From the NCBI RefSeq assembly GCF_000760935.2, contig NZ_CP049744.1:4061501-4125500 (forward strand): a stretch of DNA of 64,000 bases. Direction: 5' to 3'. Of the stretch, positions 1-7,625 are shown piece after piece (position 1 is the stretch's first letter; every line of letters begins with the position of its first letter). A program made the position numbers and the translations under genes. The notes under the pieces were generated by a model. That model was not told the DNA's origin. It worked only from the letters and a program-made list of their open reading frames with translations, and ran no database searches. Source of the DNA: Rhodococcoides fascians A25f (GTDB lineage Bacteria; Actinomycetota; Actinomycetes; Mycobacteriales; Mycobacteriaceae).

Positions 1-690
1 AGGTGCCTCCAGTCGGAACGGAACTTTGCTCATCTCGTAGCGCGCGAGCAGGGCTACAGCCTCGCCGATGTCAGCTGCGGCGGTGCGGCCACCGACGACT
101 TCTATGCCTCTCAATTCGAGGGCACACGACCGCAATTCGATGCGTTGTCGCCATCGGCAGATGTAGTGACTCTGATGATCGGTGGCAACGACAACAGCGT
201 GTTCTCGGGAGCGATCGCAGCGTGCGTGAGTGCGCTGGCAACCCACGCCGGTGCATTCGATCCGTGCACGCAGCAGAACGGAAGTAGCTTCGACGACAAG
301 ATTCTCGACAGCACGCTGCCGGCCGTTCGACAGGCGTTGCGAGACATACATACTCGTGCGCCCGAGGCAAAGGTGATCATCATCGGCTATCCATGGCTCA
401 TCCCGGCCGCAAGCACGTGCGAACCGTCGGTCCCCGTCGCGCTCGGCGACGTTCCGTATCTGCGCAACCTCCAGGCCACGCTGAACGATGCCATCCGCGA
501 GGCAGCGGCCGACACCGACACGACCTTCGTGGACATGTCCGTGGCGTCGGAGGGGCACGACGCCTGCCAGCCCGTCGGAGTGCGGTGGGTGGAACCACTG
601 CTGTTCGCGGATCAGTTCGTGCCGCTGCACCCGAACTCGCTGGGCGAGGCCGCCATCGCGGCCGAGGTGACCGAGGCGCTGACTGCCTGA
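1..690 (+). CDS. Secreted SGNH/GDSL hydrolase (3' part)
   Basis: This is the C-terminal part of an SGNH-family esterase/lipase; the reading frame is open from base 1, so the start lies upstream of the window. Block II (DVSCGGAATDDF, where the Gly is the oxyanion residue) and block III (MIGGNDN, with the Asn) are visible. The C-terminal block V is DQFVPLHPNS, providing the catalytic Asp and His. The Ser-containing block I is outside the window. Several Cys residues (for example in AACVSALATHAGAFDPC) suggest disulfides and an exported enzyme, as is usual for actinobacterial members that release acyl groups from lipids or polysaccharides. The substrate cannot be told. It ends 43 bp before a convergent regulator gene. 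Confidence 0.85.
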   Translation, partial: RCLQSERNFAHLVAREQGYSLADVSCGGAATDDFYASQFEGTRPQFDALSPSADVVTLMIGGNDNSVFSGAIAACVSALATHAGAFDPCTQQNGSSFDDKILDSTLPAVRQALRDIHTRAPEAKVIIIGYPWLIPAASTCEPSVPVALGDVPYLRNLQATLNDAIREAAADTDTTFVDMSVASEGHDACQPVGVRWVEPLLFADQFVPLHPNSLGEAAIAAEVTEALTA

Positions 691-733
691 AGTCGATCCC
701 CGATCGGCTGATTCGGAACGGTCGTCGGTGAGT

Positions 734-1528
734 TCAGGACGCCGCCGATTCTGCGAGTGGCGTCTGGAACGACCACAGATGTCCCTCGGGATCGCGAACG
801 CTGTATTCACGAACGCCGTAGGGCATGTCGGTCGGCGGGTAGTCGATCGCTGCTCCGGTTGCCGCCACCCGAGCGTGATGGGCATCGACGTCGTCGACGA
901 GGATCGCGAGCGACGCGGTGACCGCGCCGGTGGTCAGCGGCGACACCATGCGATGTTCGGGGGCCTCGCGGTGCAACCAGACAACACCGTCACCGGCGTG
1001 AACCTCGCCGTGGACGGCTCGGTCGCCGTCGTATTCGATCTGTCCGGGAGCCAGTCCCAGCACGTCGACGAGGTAGGAATGGGCTGCTGCGATGTCGCGG
1101 TAGACGAGCAACGTGGTGCGGCGTGTGACCGCAGGCTCGTCGGTCGACAGGCCGGAGAGAAGGTCCAGTAGGGCGTCGTCGCTCGGGCGATCACCATGAA
1201 GAAGTCGGTCCTCCACGGCCCGAACACGCTCTCGCACACGAGCGAGCTCGGCCATCCGTTGATCCAGGTCGGCCAGATGCTGCCGCGTCAGGTGCTGGAG
1301 GTCCACTGCCTCCGGATCGACCTCCGCAAGCGGAGTGCCCAGTTCTCGGAGCAGTCGAATCCGGTACAGCCGATCGAGATCTCCGCCGTCGTACCGGCGC
1401 CTGCCCCCTCCGTCCCGATCCGGAGCAAGCAGGCCCAGCTCTTCGTAGTAGCGCAGGGTCCGCTCGGTGACGCCGGTCCGACGGGCGACGTCACCGATAC
1501 CCCAGGTGGTCGAATCACTGCTGTTCAT
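734..1528 (-). CDS. MerR-family regulator fused to a glyoxalase/VOC domain
   Basis: This 264-aa protein begins with a MerR winged helix-turn-helix (residues about 10-80: GIGDVARRTGVTERTLRYYEELGLL, shown here only as the diagnostic start of the domain) followed by a dimerisation coiled coil (about 80-125, LADLDQRMAELARVRERV). The C-terminal half (about 135-260) is a vicinal-oxygen-chelate fold ending in VRDPEGHLWSFQ, the typical end of glyoxalase/bleomycin-resistance proteins. In such fusions the VOC domain is expected to act as ligand sensor or drug sponge, as the TipA ligand domain does. The ATG at 1528 gives a MerR domain of normal length. It stands alone, back to back with nothing obviously related, and is convergent with the SGNH hydrolase. 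The ligand is unknown. Confidence 0.85.
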   Translation of the reverse strand: MNSSDSTTWGIGDVARRTGVTERTLRYYEELGLLAPDRDGGGRRRYDGGDLDRLYRIRLLRELGTPLAEVDPEAVDLQHLTRQHLADLDQRMAELARVRERVRAVEDRLLHGDRPSDDALLDLLSGLSTDEPAVTRRTTLLVYRDIAAAHSYLVDVLGLAPGQIEYDGDRAVHGEVHAGDGVVWLHREAPEHRMVSPLTTGAVTASLAILVDDVDAHHARVAATGAAIDYPPTDMPYGVREYSVRDPEGHLWSFQTPLAESAAS

Positions 1529-1584
1529 GCAAGCAACGGTAGAACCTCACGCCACGTCAGGAGCAAACTCCGGTCGGGGACGGA

Positions 1585-2877
1585 TCAGACATCCTCGAGT
1601 CGAATTCCCTTGGTTTCCTTCATGAAGAAGCAGGCGACGCCGGTCAGAGCGGCCAGGAACATGATGTACACGCCGAACACCCAGCCCAGATCGAACCCGA
1701 GGAACAGCTGGTTGAGATACGGCGCGGTTCCGCCGAACACCGCCACCGAGAACGAGTAGGCGAATCCGATTGCCTGCGTGCGGAGTCGGGTGGGAAAGCT
1801 CTCCGACAGTGTCGAAGACAGAATCGAGGCCGGGACGGCGATGACGAGCAGGGCCACCGTCGACGGGAGCAGCAGTGTCCACCACTGCGTCGAGATCAGC
1901 ATCGTCAGCGGGATCTGCAGCAGGAACATCAGCACGGCGAAGGTGGCCAACATCGGCCGTCGACCGATCGAATCCGAGAGACGACCGAAGAACGGTAGGG
2001 ACACCAGCGCTATCAACTGCGCAATGACGAGCATCCAGTACGCGGTGTCTGGATTCATCCCACGCTGCGTGATCGCGAATGTCGAGACGTACGAGGTCCA
2101 GGTGTAGTGCGCCGCCGTGATTCCCGACGTCATTCCGATCATCAGCACGATCGCCTTCACGACGGTCTTGCGTGCGATCGGTGTTTGTTCGACCTTGTTC
2201 TGCTCCGAGTCGAACACCTCGCTCTCGTCCATGTTCTTGCGCAGGTAGAGAGCGAACAGCGCCAGGAGTGCGCCCAGCAGGAAGGGGATGCGCCAACCCC
2301 ATTGCCCCACAGCAGAATCCGACAGCGTGGAGGTGATGACGCCACCCACGGTGTATGCCAGAGCCGATCCACCGAAGATGGCGACGAACGCGACACTGCC
2401 CCACATGCCACGTCGGTTCGGCGGCGCGATCTCGCCGACGTAGGAATACGCCGTCGCCGACTCGCCACCATGCGCAAAACCCTGCATGACGCGTGCGAGC
2501 AACAGCAGTACCGATGCCCAAGCCCCGATCGCACCGTAGGTGGGCATGATGCCGATCAGCAGGCTGCCGGTCGCCATCATGAGCATCGTGGTGACGAGGA
2601 CGAACTTGCGGCCCTTCTTGTCCGCGATCCGTCCGAACACCATGCCGCCGAGAGGCCGCATCAGGAATCCGACGGCGAACACCGCCAGCGTGGACAGCAG
2701 TGCGGAGACCGGATCGGTCTGGCTGAACATCGCTGCCGCGATGAACGGTGCGAACACTGCGTAGGCGCTCCATTCGTACCATTCGAGTACGTTGCCTATC
2801 GTGCTGGCGAACAGCGATTTCTTCCGTGAGGAGATATCGGGTGCCGAGCGGGTGTCGCGCGATGATCCGACGGTCAT
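1585..2877 (-). CDS. MHS-family MFS transporter (proton symporter)
   Basis: This 430-aa, 12-helix transporter belongs to the metabolite:H+ symporter family (KgtP/ShiA/ProP group). N-terminal helix 1 carries the family signature NVLEWYEWSAYAVFAP, and the loop between helices 2 and 3 has the MFS motif GRIADKKGRK. These transporters import organic acids such as dicarboxylates, shikimate or aromatic acids. The start ATG at 2877 overlaps the stop of the preceding acyl-CoA ligase by 4 nt (ATGA), so the two are translationally coupled and the transporter probably supplies the acid activated by the ligase. A longer in-frame extension into the ligase gene is only an open frame, not a fusion. Confidence 0.88.
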   Translation of the reverse strand: MTVGSSRDTRSAPDISSRKKSLFASTIGNVLEWYEWSAYAVFAPFIAAAMFSQTDPVSALLSTLAVFAVGFLMRPLGGMVFGRIADKKGRKFVLVTTMLMMATGSLLIGIMPTYGAIGAWASVLLLLARVMQGFAHGGESATAYSYVGEIAPPNRRGMWGSVAFVAIFGGSALAYTVGGVITSTLSDSAVGQWGWRIPFLLGALLALFALYLRKNMDESEVFDSEQNKVEQTPIARKTVVKAIVLMIGMTSGITAAHYTWTSYVSTFAITQRGMNPDTAYWMLVIAQLIALVSLPFFGRLSDSIGRRPMLATFAVLMFLLQIPLTMLISTQWWTLLLPSTVALLVIAVPASILSSTLSESFPTRLRTQAIGFAYSFSVAVFGGTAPYLNQLFLGFDLGWVFGVYIMFLAALTGVACFFMKETKGIRLEDV

Positions 2878-4511
2878 GGAGTGTCTCTTTCGATCGAATG
2901 ATTTTCCACAGGAACAGGTTTGAGTACTGCACGTCGAATTTTCCCGGTCTGAGTCTTGGGAAGGTCGTCGATGATGTGAATGGCCTTCGGACGCTTGTAC
3001 GCGGCCAACCGATCGCGCGCGAAATCGACCAGCGCATCCGGTGTCACCGAGGTTCCGTGCCGCAGGGACACGTAGGCCACCACCGATTCGCCTTGGTAGG
3101 CATCGGGTCTGCCCACCACGGCGGCCTCGAACACTGCAGGATGTTCGTAGAGGGTGTCCTCGACTTCCCGGGGCCAGACCTTGTATCCCGACACGTTGAT
3201 CTGGTCCTTGAGTCGGTCGACGAGATACACCCATCCGTCTTCGTCGATGATCGCCACGTCTCCCGTGCGAAGACGACCTCCGGGCATCGTGGACGCGGTC
3301 GCAGCGCGATTTCTCCAGTATCCGGAGACCACCTGTGGACCCGAGATCACCAGCTCCCCAGCAACTCCCGGAGCCGTCGGCTGCCCTGCGGGGTCCACCG
3401 TTCGTAAGGTCACACGGGGTAGCGCCAGCCCGACGGACAACGACCCGCTCGCGGGATCGACCGGCGCACGCACGCCGGGCGGAACGGCGATGACGCCTGC
3501 CGTGGTTTCGGTCATGCCGTATGCGTTGTGTATGTAGCAACCGAACACGGACTCGAATGCGGTAACCGTCGCGGGCGGAATCGGCGCACCGCCGGAGTAC
3601 AACGCCTTCACCGACTCGAAGTGAGCTCGCGTCGCACCCTCGGTTGCGGAGATCGCGTTGAACACCGTGATGGACCCGATGGTATAGGTGACACGATGCT
3701 CGACGAAGGCGTCGAGAGTGACTGCTGCGTCGAAACGATGCGCGAACACGAGCACGCAGTCGCGAATCAGGGCCACCGCGGCGTCGAGCATTGCGCCGGT
3801 GATGTGAAACAGCGGCGCGACTGCGAACACGACGTCACCGTCGACGAGACCGGCCCGTTCCCCGAAATCGAGAGCCGTGGCGAATGCGTTCGCGTGCGAA
3901 ATCTGTGCACCCTTCGGCGGACCCGTGGTTCCCGAGGTGTACGCCAGAAGTGCGAGATCGTCTGGCTTCGGATCGAACTCGGGGATGGGTCGGCCGCGGT
4001 AGACGTCGATCAGACCCATCAGATCCTCGTCGGGCCGAGGTGTCACGCGTGACGTCGACGAAAAGACTCGTGGGTCGTTGCGTGTCTGCACATCGAGCCC
4101 GCTGGTGCTCACGATCAGCCGAATCGAACTGCCGCGCAACGTCGCCCCCACAGCATCGAGGTCGCGTTCGTCGCACACGAGTGCGATCGGTTCCGCATCG
4201 TCGATCAAGGCACGCAATTCACGGTTGCGGTACATCGGGTTGAGGATCAACGCGACCGCCCCGATCTTCCACAGCGCGAGAAACGTCAAGGCGTACTGCG
4301 GAATGTTCTGCAGATAGATGCCGACGCGATCACCCTGCGACACGCCTCGATCGATCATGGCCGCGGCAAGCGCATCGGATGCCTCGTCCACCTCGGCGAC
4401 AGTGAGCACGGCGTCGAAGTACGCCAGTGCCGGCCGGTCCGGGGTGTCGGAGACTCGGCTACGCCAGGCGTCGAGAACAGTTGCAGGCCCGGTCGCTCCG
4501 TCGAGGGTCAT
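2874..4511 (-). CDS. Acyl-CoA ligase (AMP-forming, fatty/organic acid)
   Basis: This 545-aa ANL-superfamily enzyme activates a carboxylic acid to its CoA thioester through an acyl-adenylate. The P-loop-like motif LAYTSGTTGPPKGAQ lies near residue 185 and the A5 motif YGMTET near residue 325. The hinge and C-terminal motifs VDRLKDQINVSGYKVWP and LPKTQTGKIRR (catalytic Lys) are intact. It is the first gene of a leftward operon with an MHS transporter. The 22-bp inverted-repeat site at 4552-4573, about 40 bp upstream of the ATG, is shared with the acyl-CoA dehydrogenase operon, so the adjacent TetR protein probably controls it. The substrate is unproven; the context suggests a short or medium hydroxy/keto acid. 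Confidence 0.9.
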   Translation of the reverse strand: MTLDGATGPATVLDAWRSRVSDTPDRPALAYFDAVLTVAEVDEASDALAAAMIDRGVSQGDRVGIYLQNIPQYALTFLALWKIGAVALILNPMYRNRELRALIDDAEPIALVCDERDLDAVGATLRGSSIRLIVSTSGLDVQTRNDPRVFSSTSRVTPRPDEDLMGLIDVYRGRPIPEFDPKPDDLALLAYTSGTTGPPKGAQISHANAFATALDFGERAGLVDGDVVFAVAPLFHITGAMLDAAVALIRDCVLVFAHRFDAAVTLDAFVEHRVTYTIGSITVFNAISATEGATRAHFESVKALYSGGAPIPPATVTAFESVFGCYIHNAYGMTETTAGVIAVPPGVRAPVDPASGSLSVGLALPRVTLRTVDPAGQPTAPGVAGELVISGPQVVSGYWRNRAATASTMPGGRLRTGDVAIIDEDGWVYLVDRLKDQINVSGYKVWPREVEDTLYEHPAVFEAAVVGRPDAYQGESVVAYVSLRHGTSVTPDALVDFARDRLAAYKRPKAIHIIDDLPKTQTGKIRRAVLKPVPVENHSIERDTP

Positions 4512-4551
4512 GGACGGCCCTTTCGCTCGAGCAGAATTTCGGCCCGAAGGG

Positions 4552-4573
4552 ACCGACCGAACACTCGCTCGGT
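4552..4573. promoter_or_regulatory. Putative TetR operator, copy 1
   Basis: A 22-bp element, ACCGACCGAAC followed by ACTCGCTCGGT, contains the inverted repeat GACCGA-N8-TCGGTC (4555-4560 and 4569-4574). It lies between the divergent acyl-CoA ligase (start 4511) and TetR (start 4665) genes. The exact reverse complement recurs at 5337-5358. The duplicate is seen in the sequence; the TetR assignment is inferred from position. Confidence 0.75.
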
Positions 4574-4664
4574 CTGCGTTTCAACAGTGTTGCGGATCAC
4601 AAGATTTGTGTCAACCCGGTGTATAGGGGTCGGCCGCAGCCGAGTCGACCTCTACGGTAAGCGC

Positions 4665-5282
4665 ATGACCGCGACCCACACCTGGCGAACCTACGAGGGC
4701 TCGAACCTCTCCCCAGCTTTGGCGTCGGCGCTGAACATGTTCGTCGAGCAGGGGTACCACGGTACGTCGGTGCGGCAGATCGCCGCAGGTGCCGGCCTGT
4801 CGGTTCCCGGCCTCTACCACCACTTTCCATCGAAGCAGGCCTTGCTGGTCGGCATCATGGACGCGTCGATGGACGAACTGCTGGATCGAACTCGATCGGC
4901 CGAGGACGGGGCGGGTACCTCGCCCAGCGACCGATTCGACGCAGTCGTGGAGTCCCTGCTGCTGTTCCACATCCACCGGCGTGACGCTGCCTTCGTCTGC
5001 TCGACGGAAATCCGCAGTCTCGACTCGGCGAATCGCACCGCGTACATCGCCAAGCGGGACGAAGAGCAACGGCTGCTCGACGCGATCGTTGCCGACGGAG
5101 TCGAATCCGGGGTCTTCGACACCCCGCACCCGGCAGATGCCAGCCGAGCCGTCACCACCATGTGCGTCGGCCTCGCCACCTGGTATCGCCCCGACGGACC
5201 GATGACGCCAGGCGAATTGGTCGCCGTGTATCTCGACATCGCCCGACGGACAGTCGGTGCCGCGACCGCGATACCCGAGTAG
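4665..5282 (+). CDS. TetR-family transcriptional regulator
   Basis: This 205-aa TetR repressor has its helix-turn-helix at residues about 15-60 (ALNMFVEQGYHGTSVRQIAA, then GLSVPGLYHHFPSKQALL), followed by an alpha-helical ligand domain of a type often seen in fatty-acid and acyl-CoA-responsive regulators. The ATG at 4665 was chosen because the open frame upstream of it runs through the promoter region. It lies between two divergent catabolic operons, and identical 22-bp inverted-repeat elements precede both (4552-4573 and 5337-5358). It very probably represses the ligase/transporter and dehydrogenase/kinase operons and is released by a CoA-ester intermediate; the inducer is inference. Confidence 0.88.
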   Translation: MTATHTWRTYEGSNLSPALASALNMFVEQGYHGTSVRQIAAGAGLSVPGLYHHFPSKQALLVGIMDASMDELLDRTRSAEDGAGTSPSDRFDAVVESLLLFHIHRRDAAFVCSTEIRSLDSANRTAYIAKRDEEQRLLDAIVADGVESGVFDTPHPADASRAVTTMCVGLATWYRPDGPMTPGELVAVYLDIARRTVGAATAIPE

Positions 5283-5336
5283 CGGCCCGGGCCGGGTCCC
5301 TTGACCCGGACGGGCAGTTGTGCAAACCTTCGAGGA

Positions 5337-5358
5337 ACCGAGCGAGTGTTCGGTCGGT
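5337..5358. promoter_or_regulatory. Putative TetR operator, copy 2
   Basis: This 22-bp element (ACCGAGCGAGT followed by GTTCGGTCGGT) is the exact reverse complement of 4552-4573. It sits 17 bp upstream of the acyl-CoA dehydrogenase start, where a bound repressor would block the start of transcription. It supports common control of both operons by the TetR gene between them. Confidence 0.78.
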
Positions 5359-5374
5359 ACTGGACAAGGAGCAC

Positions 5375-6589
5375 ATGGTGGCCATCGATCTGACGTACGA
5401 CCCGGACATCGAGAAGCTGATCGACCGGACTCGCGCCTTCACTCGAGACCACGTGCTTCCCATCGAGGACCGGTTTCTGGGCAACGTCACCGATGCGGGC
5501 GGCGACCGACTTCGCGTCGAGATGCAGGCGGCGGCGAAGGACGCGGGTGTGTTCGCGCCACATGCGCCCGTCGAATACGGCGGCCACGGGCTCTCGATGA
5601 GTGACCGCGCCCCGGTGTTCGAGGAAGCCGGATATTCACTGTTCGGCCCCATCGCACTGAACCTCGGTGCGCCCGACGAGGGCAATGTCCACATGCTTGC
5701 GCACATCGCGTCGGCGGCACAGAAGGAGCAATTTCTCGCTCCCCTCGCGCACGGAGACGTGCGCTCGGCTTTCGCAATGACCGAACCCGCACCGGGTGCC
5801 GGTTCCGATCCCTCGGCGTTGACCACCGCGGCCGCACGGGTCGAGGGTGGATGGAAGATCAACGGGCACAAGTGGTTCATCACCGGTGCCGACGGTGCGG
5901 GGTTCTTCATCATCATGGCCCGAACATCGGGTGAGCCGGGCGATCGAGGCGGAGCCACGATGTTCCTGGCCCCCGCCGACACTGCGGGCATCACGGTCGG
6001 CCGACATATCGGCACTTTGGACAAGGCCATGATCGGCGGACACTGCGAGGTGTTCTTCGAGAACGTATTCGTGCCCGACGAGAACGTGCTCGGGGCCGTC
6101 GACGAGGGATTCGCCTATGCCCAGGTGCGTTTGGGACCGGCCCGCATGACCCATGTGATGCGCTGGCTCGGAGCCTCGAGGCGAGCTCACGACATCGCCG
6201 TCGCACAGGTGGCCCACCGCGAAGGGTTCGGCGGGAAGCTCGGCGATCTCGGCATGGTGCAGAAGATGGTCGCGGACAACGAAATCGACATCGCGGCCAC
6301 CCGCGCACTGCTGATCAAGGCGTGCTTCGAGCTGGACCGGGGTGGACACGCGAGCAACGAGACATCCATCGCCAAGACGTTCGCCGCCGAAGCGATCTTC
6401 CGCATCGTCGACCGAAGCATCCAGATGTGCGGAGGACTCGGCGTTTCGGACGATCTTCCGCTGGCGCGGCTCTCCCGCGAAGTGCGGCCGTTCCGCGTGT
6501 ACGACGGTCCGTCCGAGGTACACCGCTGGGCCATCGCCAAACGGACGATCGGTGCCGCCAAGCGCGCCGCGCGGGAGGCACAGGCGTGA
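5375..6589 (+). CDS. Acyl-CoA dehydrogenase, ACAD10/11-like
   Basis: This 404-aa flavoprotein has the usual ACAD layout: helical N-terminus, beta domain with FAMTEPAPGAGSDPS and KWFITGADGAG for FAD/substrate binding, and a helical C-terminal domain with QMCGGLGVSDD. Where classical acyl-CoA dehydrogenases carry the catalytic Glu in YEGT, this protein has YDGPSEVHR (Asp near residue 377), which resembles the DGPDEVH signature of ACAD10/11 and LvaC-type enzymes. Those act on phosphorylated 4-hydroxyacyl-CoA. The ATG at 5375 leaves only 3 nt after AAGGAG; the GTG at 5378 is better spaced and may be the real start. The next gene overlaps by 4 nt. Confidence 0.88.
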   Translation: MVAIDLTYDPDIEKLIDRTRAFTRDHVLPIEDRFLGNVTDAGGDRLRVEMQAAAKDAGVFAPHAPVEYGGHGLSMSDRAPVFEEAGYSLFGPIALNLGAPDEGNVHMLAHIASAAQKEQFLAPLAHGDVRSAFAMTEPAPGAGSDPSALTTAAARVEGGWKINGHKWFITGADGAGFFIIMARTSGEPGDRGGATMFLAPADTAGITVGRHIGTLDKAMIGGHCEVFFENVFVPDENVLGAVDEGFAYAQVRLGPARMTHVMRWLGASRRAHDIAVAQVAHREGFGGKLGDLGMVQKMVADNEIDIAATRALLIKACFELDRGGHASNETSIAKTFAAEAIFRIVDRSIQMCGGLGVSDDLPLARLSREVRPFRVYDGPSEVHRWAIAKRTIGAAKRAAREAQA

Positions 6590-7611
6590 GCGATCTGCAG
6601 GGAATGAATCGCTATGCGCTGGAACGGTTCCTGCAGAACAACGGTATCGAGCTCGATGGCGCGTTGTCGGTCGAGATGATCAGCGGTGGTCGCTCCAACC
6701 TCACCTACAAGGCATACGACGACACCTCGACATGGGTCGTTCGTCGACCGCCCACCAGTGGGCTCACCCCCTCGGCACACGACATGGCCCGCGAGTGGGC
6801 CGTCACCGAGGCTCTTGCATCCACCGATGTCCCCGTCGCCCGGACAGTGGCCTTCGATCGGGACGGTTCGATTCTCGGTGCTCCGATGACCGTCGTGGAC
6901 TTCGTACCCGGCCGAGTCGTCCGCACGCGCGAGGATCTTTCCGACCTCACCGACATGCAGGTCACCGAGAACGCCGCCGAGCTCGTCCGGGTGCTCGCCA
7001 GGCTGCATGCCGTCGACCCCGCTGCTGTGGGCCTCGACAGCTTCGGACGACCCGACGGCTTCGTCTCCCGTCAGGTCGCGACGTGGGCTCGGCAGTGGCA
7101 CAGTGTCAAGACCCGAGATCTACCCGATGTCGACCGACTTCACCGTGCACTAGAGGCTGCGATACCGACGCACTCGGCGTCGTCCATCGTCCACGGAGAC
7201 TATCGCGTCGACAACACAATTCTCGATGCCGACAACGTGAGTTCTGTTGCCGCCGTGGTCGACTGGGAGATGTCCACCCTCGGCGATCCCCTCACCGACG
7301 TCGCACTGATGTGCATCTACCGTCAACCCGTGTTCGATGCGGTCCTGGGCGCGGACGCGGCATGGACGAGCGACCGATATCCCTCGGCCGACGACCTTGC
7401 CCACCAGTACGCAGTGGAATCCGGTCGTGAACTGCACAATTGGGGCTTCTATCTCGCCCTGGCCAATTTCAAGCTCGGGGTGATCGGCGAGGGCATCACT
7501 CACCGCGCGCTGTCGGGTTCCGATACCGGAGCCGGTGCCCGTAACGCTGCAGACGCTACCGGGGAGTTCATCGCAGCCGGGCTCAGAGCTCTATCGGGTT
7601 CCACCGACTGA
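6586..7611 (+). CDS. APH-family phosphotransferase (acyl-CoA kinase candidate)
   Basis: This 341-aa protein of the aminoglycoside-phosphotransferase (kinase-like) fold has the catalytic loop HGDYRVDN (residues 203-210) and the metal-binding DWE (227-229), both complete. The N-terminal SGGRSNLTYK stretch corresponds to the nucleotide loop. Proteins of this type next to an acyl-CoA dehydrogenase correspond to the kinase half of ACAD10/11 and to LvaA of the levulinate pathway, which phosphorylates 4-hydroxyacyl-CoA. The GTG start at 6586 overlaps the dehydrogenase stop (GTGA); ATG 6604 is an alternative. Antibiotic resistance is unlikely given the operon. Confidence 0.85.
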   Translation: MSDLQGMNRYALERFLQNNGIELDGALSVEMISGGRSNLTYKAYDDTSTWVVRRPPTSGLTPSAHDMAREWAVTEALASTDVPVARTVAFDRDGSILGAPMTVVDFVPGRVVRTREDLSDLTDMQVTENAAELVRVLARLHAVDPAAVGLDSFGRPDGFVSRQVATWARQWHSVKTRDLPDVDRLHRALEAAIPTHSASSIVHGDYRVDNTILDADNVSSVAAVVDWEMSTLGDPLTDVALMCIYRQPVFDAVLGADAAWTSDRYPSADDLAHQYAVESGRELHNWGFYLALANFKLGVIGEGITHRALSGSDTGAGARNAADATGEFIAAGLRALSGSTD

Positions 7612-7625
7612 CACGGACGCCCTCG

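Noticed and set aside
2107..2829. 240-codon frame on the plus strand inside the MHS transporter gene
   Set aside because: It is antisense to a clear transporter and rich in Arg/His/Gln, as expected of a shadow frame in GC-rich DNA.
1585..3540. Apparent 651-codon fusion of ligase-region sequence with the MHS transporter
   Set aside because: The first 221 codons are out of frame with the intact acyl-CoA ligase on the same strand; the transporter starts at 2877.
6586..7611. Aminoglycoside resistance gene
   Set aside because: The kinase fold is shared, but coupling to an ACAD10/11-like dehydrogenase indicates a metabolic kinase.
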